Of a stretch of 9,287 nucleotides of DNA, positions 1 through 5,032 are shown piece after piece. How positions within the stretch are numbered: position 1 is the stretch's first letter; every line of letters starts with the position of its first letter. The stretch is taken from assembly GCA_900542375.1 (NCBI GenBank), contig UQNI01000062.1, forward strand, positions 1-9,287, in the 5' to 3' direction. The notes beneath the pieces are model-generated. The model made no database searches. It was not told the origin of the DNA and saw only the letters and a program-made list of their open reading frames with translations. A program made the position numbers and the translations under genes. Source of the DNA: an uncultured Oscillospiraceae bacterium. GTDB lineage: Bacteria; Bacillota; Clostridia; Oscillospirales; Acutalibacteraceae.

Positions 1-591
1 ACCTGCTTCGCTTTTTAGAAAACCGTATGCATTGGTTCCTTCTATTAATACAGATGCACTTTTTAAACCGGCTTCTTCTCCGTCCAAGTAATCCAATGTT
101 TTCACTTGGTAACCATGACGCTCACCCCAGCGGCAGTACATACGGTATAACATTTCTGCCCAATCTTGCGCTTCGGTTCCACCCGCCCCTGCATGAAATG
201 TCAGTATCGCATTGTTTCCGTCATACTCTCCTTGCAACAAAGTAGAAAGTCTCTGTACTTCCAGCTCCGATTTAAACTGTTCAAATTCAGCCTGTGCTTC
301 TTCCAATATAGAAACATCTTCAGCCTCGTTTCCCAATTCTATTAATGTTTGTATATCATCAAACTTCTGTTTTAAAGCATTATATTTAGATACTTTATTT
401 TTTAAAGTGCTTGTACGCTGCAATATTTTTTGAGAATGGCTCATGTCATTCCAAAATTCCGGCTCTGCTGCCTGAGCCTCTAATTTCTCAATTTCTTCTC
501 CTGCCGCTTTTAAATCCAAAGCTTCTTCCAAATCAGACAAATCCGGTTTTAATTCGTCCAAAGCCAATTTTAATTCTTCAAATTGAAGCAT
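1..591 (-). CDS. prfB: Peptide chain release factor 2 (RF2), N-terminal half, cut by left window edge
   Basis: RF2 recognises UGA and UAA stop codons in the ribosomal A site and triggers release of the finished peptide. The 197 visible residues cover the helical domain 1 and the start of domain 2. The class-I factor signature is clear: LTFHAGAGGTEAQDW at about residues 130-144, followed by the EMLYRMYCRWGERHGY stretch, and PEFWND at 44-49 is typical of RF2. The SPF stop-reading tripeptide and the GGQ catalytic motif lie beyond the edge. The ATG at 591 is chosen because AAAGGG (601-606) lies 9 bases upstream; an in-frame ATG at 600 abuts that site and is unlikely. Oddity: the usual CUU-UGA-C frameshift point near codon 25 is replaced by GCT TTG GAT (codons 24-26), so the gene reads in a single frame from start to window edge. 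Family assignment is secure. Confidence 0.96.
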   Translation of the reverse strand, partial: MLQFEELKLALDELKPDLSDLEEALDLKAAGEEIEKLEAQAAEPEFWNDMSHSQKILQRTSTLKNKVSKYNALKQKFDDIQTLIELGNEAEDVSILEEAQAEFEQFKSELEVQRLSTLLQGEYDGNNAILTFHAGAGGTEAQDWAEMLYRMYCRWGERHGYQVKTLDYLDGEEAGLKSASVLIEGTNAYGFLKSEAG

Positions 592-688
592 TCTTATCAT
601 CCCTTTATTTCATCTCAAATAACTATATTGTAATAAATAAATTTATCTGTTTTAATTTGAAAATATTTCCTGAATTAGTAGCTGTTAT

Positions 689-717
689 ATTATAGTAGAA
701 TTACCCGAGAAAGTAAA
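689..717 (-). promoter_or_regulatory. Candidate promoter of prfB
   Basis: On the minus strand TTTACT (717-712) is separated by 17 bases from a perfect TATAAT (694-689). Transcription would begin near 682 and give a leader of about 90 bases before the prfB ATG. The -10 is consensus and the -35 matches at 4 of 6 positions. The A/T-rich leader shows no strong hairpin. Confidence 0.5.
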
Positions 718-766
718 GCATATTCCAGTGATAATATATGATTGAAAGGAAATTTGAATCAAAACA

Positions 767-795
767 TTGCAGTTTGTAAAATAATTAGGTACAAT
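767..795 (+). promoter_or_regulatory. Candidate sigma-A promoter for the zinc-finger membrane protein and galU
   Basis: TTGCAG (767-772), a 17-base spacer and TACAAT (790-795) form a good vegetative-type promoter. It sits in the divergent spacer about 80 bases before the start of the zinc-finger gene. galU follows that gene after only 41 bases with no terminator seen, so the promoter probably serves both. Confidence 0.6.
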
Positions 796-875
796 AAGAA
801 AGAAAATGAACAATAATATAGTACAAATTTTCTTGATTGGTACTATAGATATATTAGAAAGGCATGGTATCTATT

Positions 876-1895
876 ATGTCAAAATATACGGGTTTAGAAT
901 GTCCTGTCTGCAAAAATACGTTTAAAGAAGATGATGACATTGTGGTTTGCCCCGAATGCGGTGCACCGTATCACAGAACGTGCTACCAAAAAGAAGGTCA
1001 CTGTATTTATGAAGATAAACATGGTACTGACCAAGCTTGGCAAGCAAAAGAACATGTACATCAGGAGGCGGGAGATAAAAAGTGTCCTCGCTGTGGTACC
1101 GTGAATCCTTCCGATTCCTTGTTCTGTTCCAAATGCGGACAATCTCTAAGTTATGACAGCCAAGCACACGGACAAGCACCAACAGATTCCGAACAGTCTT
1201 ATACGCCTCCAAATCCTCCTCCGGGAGCCGGACCAAATGTTGGACCAACGGGTATGCCATATCCCTTTGACCCAATGGGAGGTGTAAACCCCAAAGACCA
1301 CATTGAAGGTATTGAGGCAGGAGACATGGCAAAGTTTGTACAAGCAAACACGCCATATTATATGGGAAGATTTTTAAATCTTTCTGCTTTTAAACGAGGA
1401 CGTTTCCATTTTGCTGCTTTTTTATTTGGCGGCGGTTGGTTTTTATACCGTAAACAATATGTCTTAGGCATTATCTTAACGGCGTTTCAAATTATTTCAT
1501 CTGTGGCAGCCGGTTTTCTGCAAACATATTATACAATTCCTCTTATGAATGAATTGCTGCCGAATGTAAACAATGTTTCCAAATATTATTGGGGATTTAT
1601 TCAATCTTGGGATGCGCTTGCAGCAAAATCTCCACTAACGTTATTTTTAGTCATGTTACCAACAATACTAATTTTGCTTCAATTTGTGGAACGGATTTTG
1701 TGTGGTATTTTTGCAAATAAGCTGTATTTAAAGCATTGTGTAAAAGAAATCAATCAAATTAAAGTCAATACCACAACAACTCAGGAATATGAAACGCAAT
1801 TAAAACAAAGAGGCGGTGTTAGCACAACACTTGCATTTTCTCTCATGATTTGTTATGTTATTATTAATTTTATTCCCATGTTTTTTAACGTTTAA
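876..1895 (+). CDS. RING-like/zinc-ribbon membrane protein with DUF2628-like region
   Basis: A two-part protein of 339 residues. The soluble N-terminus holds a prokaryotic RING-like finger (Cys 9, 12, 25, 28, His 33, Cys 36, 43) and then a classic zinc ribbon (Cys 70, 73, 84, 87). A flexible Pro/Gly-rich linker with a PPNPPP run (111-116) follows. The C-terminal half is membrane-embedded: a Phe-rich FHFAAFLFGGGWFLYRKQY stretch (177-195), which I recognise as DUF2628-like, then hydrophobic segments at about 196-217, 253-277 and 316-336. The fingers presumably bind zinc on the cytoplasmic side; no enzymatic activity can be assigned and bacterial RING-like fingers need not be ubiquitin ligases. 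ATG 876 is preferred because the AGAAAGG at 856-862 nearly touches the alternative in-frame ATG at 864, though 13 bases to 876 is longer than usual, so 864 remains possible. galU follows in the same transcript. Confidence 0.85.
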   Translation: MSKYTGLECPVCKNTFKEDDDIVVCPECGAPYHRTCYQKEGHCIYEDKHGTDQAWQAKEHVHQEAGDKKCPRCGTVNPSDSLFCSKCGQSLSYDSQAHGQAPTDSEQSYTPPNPPPGAGPNVGPTGMPYPFDPMGGVNPKDHIEGIEAGDMAKFVQANTPYYMGRFLNLSAFKRGRFHFAAFLFGGGWFLYRKQYVLGIILTAFQIISSVAAGFLQTYYTIPLMNELLPNVNNVSKYYWGFIQSWDALAAKSPLTLFLVMLPTILILLQFVERILCGIFANKLYLKHCVKEINQIKVNTTTTQEYETQLKQRGGVSTTLAFSLMICYVIINFIPMFFNV

Positions 1896-1921
1896 ATGTT
1901 CAGAGAGATGGATTATAAACT

Positions 1922-1927
1922 AAGGAG
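1922..1927 (+). promoter_or_regulatory. Ribosome binding site that fixes the galU start
   Basis: AAGGAG directly abuts the upstream in-frame TTG at 1928 but lies 9 bases before the TTG at 1937. The second TTG is therefore the start, giving the MKVRKAVIPAAG beginning typical of the family. Confidence 0.75.
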
Positions 1928-1936
1928 TTGACATCA

Positions 1937-2815
1937 TTGAAAGTAAGAAAGGCCGTTATCCCTGCTGCTGGGCTGGGAACACGCGTACTGCCTGCTACAA
2001 AGGCAATGCCGAAAGAAATGCTGACCATTGTAGATAAACCTGCAATTCAATACATTGTTGAAGAGGCGGTAAAGTCCGGCATTACAGACATTTTAATTAT
2101 TACCAACAGAGGTAAAGATGTAATTGAGGATCATTTTGACCGTGTACCGGAATTAGAGGAACGTCTTTTGGCAGGAGGAGATTCCAAAAAGGCCATGTTG
2201 GATGAAGTAGTAGATATTTCCCGTTTGGCTAACATTTATTTTGTCCGTCAAAAAGAAACCAAAGGACTTGGTCATGCAGTAAACTGTGCCCGTTCTTTCG
2301 TAGGCAATGAGCCTTTTGCAGTTTTGTACGGTGACGATGTTATTATTGGAGAGGATCCTGCTTGCGGACAACTCATTCGTGCATATGAAGAATTTGGTCG
2401 CGGCGTATTGGGTGTAAATCAAGTTTCTGCAGAAGCAATCACCAAATACAGTTCTTTAAAAGTAGACCCCATTCGCGATAATTATTTTCTATGCACTGAT
2501 ATGATAGAAAAACCAACCCCTGATAAAATTATGTCTTTATACTCTATTTTGGGCCGTTGTGTGCTTCCGCCTGAAATATTTGATATCTTAGACCAAACAC
2601 AGCCGGGGGCCGGAGGTGAAATTCAGCTGACAGACGCTATGTGCGAACTGGCACGCCGCGATGGCATGACAGCAGTTGAATTTACCGGAAAACGCTATGA
2701 CATGGGCAATAAATTGGGAATTATGCAAGCAAATGTTGAACTTGCGCTGCAACATAAAGATATTGGCGCTGATTTCAAACAGTATTTACAAGAATTGACA
2801 AAAACTCTTTCATAA
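1937..2815 (+). CDS. galU: UTP--glucose-1-phosphate uridylyltransferase (UDP-glucose pyrophosphorylase)
   Basis: This cytosolic enzyme makes UDP-glucose and pyrophosphate from UTP and glucose-1-phosphate, feeding wall polymers, glycolipids, capsule and galactose metabolism. The 292 residues match GalU/GtaB in length and order: nucleotide-binding loop PAAGLGTR (9-16), PKEML with the catalytic-region lysine (25-29), VDKPAIQYIVEEA (32-44), GDD metal/nucleotide motif (132-134), EKP (191-193), GAGGEIQLTDA (224-234) and GKRYDMGNKLG (251-261). Translation starts at TTG. It lies 41 bases after the zinc-finger gene, so the two are probably co-transcribed. One departure from the better-known sequences is KYSSLKVDP (170-178), where GtaB and E. 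coli GalU have a Tyr-Gly pair. The rest of the fold is intact and activity is expected. Confidence 0.95.
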   Translation: MKVRKAVIPAAGLGTRVLPATKAMPKEMLTIVDKPAIQYIVEEAVKSGITDILIITNRGKDVIEDHFDRVPELEERLLAGGDSKKAMLDEVVDISRLANIYFVRQKETKGLGHAVNCARSFVGNEPFAVLYGDDVIIGEDPACGQLIRAYEEFGRGVLGVNQVSAEAITKYSSLKVDPIRDNYFLCTDMIEKPTPDKIMSLYSILGRCVLPPEIFDILDQTQPGAGGEIQLTDAMCELARRDGMTAVEFTGKRYDMGNKLGIMQANVELALQHKDIGADFKQYLQELTKTLS

Positions 2816-2819
2816 AAGA

Positions 2820-2849
2820 TTGACAACGCAGTGATAGTTATGATATAAT
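2820..2849 (+). promoter_or_regulatory. Strong extended -10 promoter of the rpsF-ssb-rpsR operon
   Basis: A perfect TTGACA (2820-2825), an 18-base spacer and a perfect TATAAT (2844-2849) preceded by TG (2841-2842, extended -10). The predicted start near 2856 leaves a leader of about 83 bases before rpsF. The promoter overlaps a 10-bp inverted repeat (2825-2834 with 2849-2858). Confidence 0.85.
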
Positions 2850-2858
2850 CACTGCGTT
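2825..2858 (+). terminator. Inverted repeat after galU: probable terminator and/or operator
   Basis: AACGCAGTGA (2825-2834) and TCACTGCGTT (2849-2858) are perfect 10-bp arms around a 14-base loop. The T-rich ATTCTTTTATAT that follows suits a modest intrinsic terminator for galU transcripts. The -10 box of the rpsF promoter lies mostly in the loop, and the arms touch both promoter boxes, so it could equally be a repressor site. Transcripts from the rpsF promoter itself would start inside the right arm and could not form the hairpin. Confidence 0.5.
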
Positions 2859-2887
2859 ATTCTTTTATATATTATGAAAAATAACAA

Positions 2888-2929
2888 TCCTTACTCTGCC
2901 ATAGGCAGGGTCTAAAGTCCAAAAGGAGG
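2888..2929 (+). promoter_or_regulatory. Structured rpsF leader that may sequester the ribosome binding site
   Basis: ACTCTGCC (2893-2900) can pair with GGCAGGGT (2904-2911) across an ATA loop: 8 pairs, one G-U. Directly outside, TCCTT (2888-2892) is complementary to AAGGA (2923-2927) inside the rpsF ribosome binding site AAAAGGAGG (2921-2929), leaving an 11-base bulge on the 3' side. Such a fold would allow translational control. rpsF leaders in many bacteria carry an S6:S18-binding RNA motif; I do not see the CCG trinucleotide reported for it, so a match is only suspected. Confidence 0.4.
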
Positions 2930-2938
2930 TGCAATACA

Positions 2939-3289
2939 ATGCCAAATCTAACAAATTCTTATGAAACTGTCATCATCCTATCCAATAACTTAGGTGATGA
3001 AGCAATTGCTGCAACAATTGAAAAGTTTAAAAAGTTAATTGCAGACAATGGTGAGGTTGAATCTGTTGAAGATTGGGGTAAACGTAAGTTTGCTTACCCA
3101 ATCCAAAAACAAAACGAAGGTCACTATACACTGATTAACTTCAAAAGCTCCCCTGAATTTACAGCTGAGCTTGACAGAATTTACAATATTACTGACGGAG
3201 TACTTCGTTCTCTTATTGTGAAAAAAGAAGTAAAACCTGCTAAAGCAAAAAAAGCTCCAAAACAATTTGAAGCTGCTAAAGCAGAATAA
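2939..3289 (+). CDS. rpsF: 30S ribosomal protein bS6
   Basis: bS6 binds 16S rRNA in the 30S platform as a pair with bS18. The 116 residues show the family features: YETVIIL first strand (8-14), the helix around AIAATIEKFKKLI (22-34), VEDWGKRKFAYPIQKQNEGHYTLINF (43-68) and the helix/strand TAELDRIYNITDGVLRSLIV (75-94). An Ala/Lys-rich tail (95-116) follows, as in many Firmicutes. It is the first gene of rpsF-ssb-rpsR, with AAAAGGAGG 9 bases before the ATG. A dedicated strong promoter and a structured leader precede it, consistent with ribosomal-protein feedback control. Confidence 0.97.
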   Translation: MPNLTNSYETVIILSNNLGDEAIAATIEKFKKLIADNGEVESVEDWGKRKFAYPIQKQNEGHYTLINFKSSPEFTAELDRIYNITDGVLRSLIVKKEVKPAKAKKAPKQFEAAKAE

Positions 3290-3314
3290 TTGCTGAGGAG
3301 GAAAGTGATTCATT

Positions 3315-3782
3315 ATGTTAAACGTTGCAATATTAATGGGCCGTTTAGTTGCTGACCCTGAAATTCGCCATACACCAAACGACATTGCGGTAACAAGCTT
3401 TACCATTGCGGTTGACCGCTCTTATGTAAAATCCGGCGCAGAACGCCAAGCGGATTTTATTGATATTGTTGCATGGCGCGCAACTGCAGAGTTCGTATGT
3501 AAGTATTTTCGCAAGGGTCAAATGATTGCTGTTCAAGGTTCCATTCAAACCAGATCTTACACAGACAAAGACGGCAATAAACGAAAAGCTTTTGAAATTG
3601 TAGCGGATAATGTACACTTTGCTGATTCCAAACGTGATACTTCCGCACCTGCAATGGGCGGTGGTATGTATCAGCAACCTACAGCACGTCCTGAAGTAGC
3701 AAGTGCTCCTGCACCGGCTTATACCAGCGGTGATACCGGAGACTTTGAAGAAATTTTGAATGACGATGATTTGCCGTTCTAA
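3315..3782 (+). CDS. ssb: Single-stranded DNA-binding protein
   Basis: SSB coats single-stranded DNA during replication, recombination and repair and recruits partner proteins. Residues 1-105 form the OB-fold (MLNVAILMGRLVADPEIR at the start, FIDIVAWRATAEFVCKYFRKGQ, then VQGSIQTRSY). A Gly/Pro/Ala-rich disordered linker (about 110-140) leads to the acidic interaction tip EEILNDDDLPF (145-155), whose terminal DDDLPF is the canonical partner-docking peptide. The length of 155 is normal for the main SSB. It starts 25 bases after rpsF behind GAGGAGG (3295-3301) and 42 bases before rpsR. Its place between the two ribosomal genes is the conserved Firmicute arrangement and indicates the housekeeping copy rather than a plasmid or phage SSB. 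Confidence 0.97.
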   Translation: MLNVAILMGRLVADPEIRHTPNDIAVTSFTIAVDRSYVKSGAERQADFIDIVAWRATAEFVCKYFRKGQMIAVQGSIQTRSYTDKDGNKRKAFEIVADNVHFADSKRDTSAPAMGGGMYQQPTARPEVASAPAPAYTSGDTGDFEEILNDDDLPF

Positions 3783-3824
3783 ATTCTAAAATTCTGAAAA
3801 TCAAATGTAAAAGGAGGCTTTACC

Positions 3825-4088
3825 ATGTCTGAAAAAAATGAAAGACCGGAAAGAGACAACCGTCGCGGCGGCGCACGTAAAGGCCGTAAAAAAGTTTGCA
3901 GCTTCTGTGTTGATAAAGTAGACTGCATCGATTATAAAGATGTTGCAAAACTTCGCCGTTTTATTTCTGAGAGAGCAAAAATTCTACCTCGCAGAGTAAC
4001 AGGCACATGCGCACATCACCAACGCGAGTTGACAGTTGCAATTAAACGTGCACGTATCATTTCATTGCTGCCATTCAGCAGTGACTGA
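3825..4088 (+). CDS. rpsR: 30S ribosomal protein bS18, zinc-binding type
   Basis: bS18 partners bS6 on the 30S platform. The 87-residue protein has a basic N-terminus, the core YKDVAKLRRFISERAKILPRR (37-57), TGTCAHHQRELTVAIKRAR (59-77) and the C-terminal LLPF ending. Four cysteines, C25-x2-C28-x5-C34 and C62, mark the zinc-ribbon (C+) form; many bacteria have a cysteine-free version. AAGGAGG (3811-3817) lies 7 bases before the ATG. It is the last gene of the operon and is followed by a strong terminator. Confidence 0.97.
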   Translation: MSEKNERPERDNRRGGARKGRKKVCSFCVDKVDCIDYKDVAKLRRFISERAKILPRRVTGTCAHHQRELTVAIKRARIISLLPFSSD

Positions 4089-4106
4089 TTCTAAATAGAA
4101 ACATAG

Positions 4107-4143
4107 GTCAATGCAGTAAAACTGCATTGACTTTTTGTTTTTT
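4107..4143 (+). terminator. Rho-independent terminator of rpsF-ssb-rpsR
   Basis: A perfect 11-bp stem, GTCAATGCAGT (4107-4117) with ACTGCATTGAC (4121-4131), around an AAA loop, followed by TTTTTGTTTTTT. It lies 18 bases past the rpsR stop codon. Confidence 0.93.
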
Positions 4144-4163
4144 ACACTGAAACGTAGTATAAT
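4135..4163 (+). promoter_or_regulatory. Candidate promoter of the amidohydrolase gene
   Basis: TTGTTT (4135-4140), a 17-base spacer and a perfect TATAAT (4158-4163). The -35 lies inside the T-run of the rpsR terminator, so one operon's end and the next gene's promoter share the same bases. The start near 4170 would give a leader of under 30 bases. Confidence 0.65.
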
Positions 4164-4182
4164 AACTGAATAATAAAAAATG

Positions 4183-4190
4183 AAAGGAGG
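4183..4190 (+). promoter_or_regulatory. Ribosome binding site that fixes the amidohydrolase start
   Basis: AAAGGAGG lies 7 bases before TTG 4198. An in-frame ATG at 4180 precedes this site and would put it inside the coding region, so TTG 4198 is the start. Confidence 0.85.
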
Positions 4191-4197
4191 TTATCCG

Positions 4198-4989
4198 TTG
4201 CGTATTGATTTTCATACCCATGTTTTTCCTGACAAATTAGCTGAAAAAGCACTTACTTCCATATCAGAACATACAGGCGCTCCCTACTTTACCAATGGAA
4301 CTGTAGCCGATACGGATGAAAAATTAAAAGAATGGAACGTGGATAGTTCTGTTGCACTACATATTGCGACCAACCCCAAACAACAGTACAATGTAAATAC
4401 TTGGGCAGCCGAAATTCAAACAGAAAAACGTTTCTGCTTTGGCTCCATACATCCGGACGCACCGGACGCTTTATCAGAGCTGGAACGAATCAAAACTTTG
4501 GGACTGTACGGCGTTAAACTTCACCCATACTTTCAGTCATTCAATATAGACGATAAAAAGATGTTCCCTATCTATGACTGCATTTCTTCTTTGAAACTTC
4601 CCTTGCTTTTACATGTTGGATTTGACCCTTCTTACCCAGGGGCCACAGAAGGCGTTCCACAGCGTTTGATTACAGTATTGGAAAATTTCCCTCACTTAAC
4701 AATGATAGCTGCTCATATGGGCGGTCTGGGCTGTTATCAAGAAGCGCAAACGTATCTTTTAGGAAAACCAATCTATATTGATACAGCAATTGCTTCTCAT
4801 TTTTTAACGCCTGAATTGTTCCACCATATGGTATCAAAACATGATTCACAGCGTATTTTGTTTGGCAGCGACTGTCCTTGGAGTTCATCTCTGGACGAAG
4901 CCAAATTGATTGAACAAAGTAATCTATCCTCGGAACAATTGGAAAACATATTTTACAAAAATGCACAGAGAGTACTGCATATACAATAA
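4198..4989 (+). CDS. Metal-dependent hydrolase, amidohydrolase-2 (ACMSD-like) family
   Basis: A 263-residue TIM-barrel hydrolase or decarboxylase of unknown substrate. Visible metal-site elements in the expected order are HTH (His6, His8) at the end of the first strand, VKLH (106-109), LLLHVG (His139), AAHMGG (His173) and FGSDCPW (Asp225). The pattern fits the amidohydrolase-2 family (gamma-resorcylate/ACMSD decarboxylases and uncharacterised hydrolases), and sequence alone does not choose between them. The start codon is TTG, decided by the AAAGGAGG seven bases upstream, and the product begins MRIDFHTHVFP as is usual for the family. It appears monocistronic: its own promoter overlaps the rpsR terminator, and a shared palindromic terminator separates it from the convergent kinase-like gene. 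Neighbours give no clue to the substrate. Confidence 0.88.
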   Translation: MRIDFHTHVFPDKLAEKALTSISEHTGAPYFTNGTVADTDEKLKEWNVDSSVALHIATNPKQQYNVNTWAAEIQTEKRFCFGSIHPDAPDALSELERIKTLGLYGVKLHPYFQSFNIDDKKMFPIYDCISSLKLPLLLHVGFDPSYPGATEGVPQRLITVLENFPHLTMIAAHMGGLGCYQEAQTYLLGKPIYIDTAIASHFLTPELFHHMVSKHDSQRILFGSDCPWSSSLDEAKLIEQSNLSSEQLENIFYKNAQRVLHIQ

Positions 4990-5032
4990 AAAATAGGTAA
5001 GCTGTTATGTATTACAGCTTACCTATTTTTTA
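4987..5032. terminator. Bidirectional terminator between convergent genes
   Basis: A perfect 19-bp palindrome (4987-5005 with 5014-5032) around an 8-base loop. The GC-containing core TAGGTAAGCTGT is flanked by A6 on one side and T6 on the other, giving a U-run in both directions. The first three bases are the amidohydrolase stop codon and the last three are the stop codon of the minus-strand gene. Confidence 0.93.

Noticed and set aside
27..695. Overlapping plus-strand open frames
   Set aside because: They lie opposite prfB or its A/T-rich leader, have biased composition and no supporting ribosome binding site. The minus-strand reading gives an unmistakable RF2.
833..850. TTGATT followed by TATAGAT as a second promoter before the zinc-finger gene
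   Set aside because: The spacing is far too short for a sigma-A promoter; the TTGCAG/TACAAT pair upstream is much better.
894..1356. Minus-strand frames within the zinc-finger gene
   Set aside because: They are shadows rich in Leu, Cys and Arg without family motifs; the plus-strand product has clear zinc fingers and membrane segments.
2856..2938. A standard S6:S18 leader motif
   Set aside because: A bulged stem is present, but I could not find the CCG trinucleotide expected in the bulge, so only a generic structured leader is annotated.
3035..3677. Minus-strand frames across rpsF and ssb
   Set aside because: The antisense products resemble no protein, and the plus strand encodes conserved S6 and SSB.
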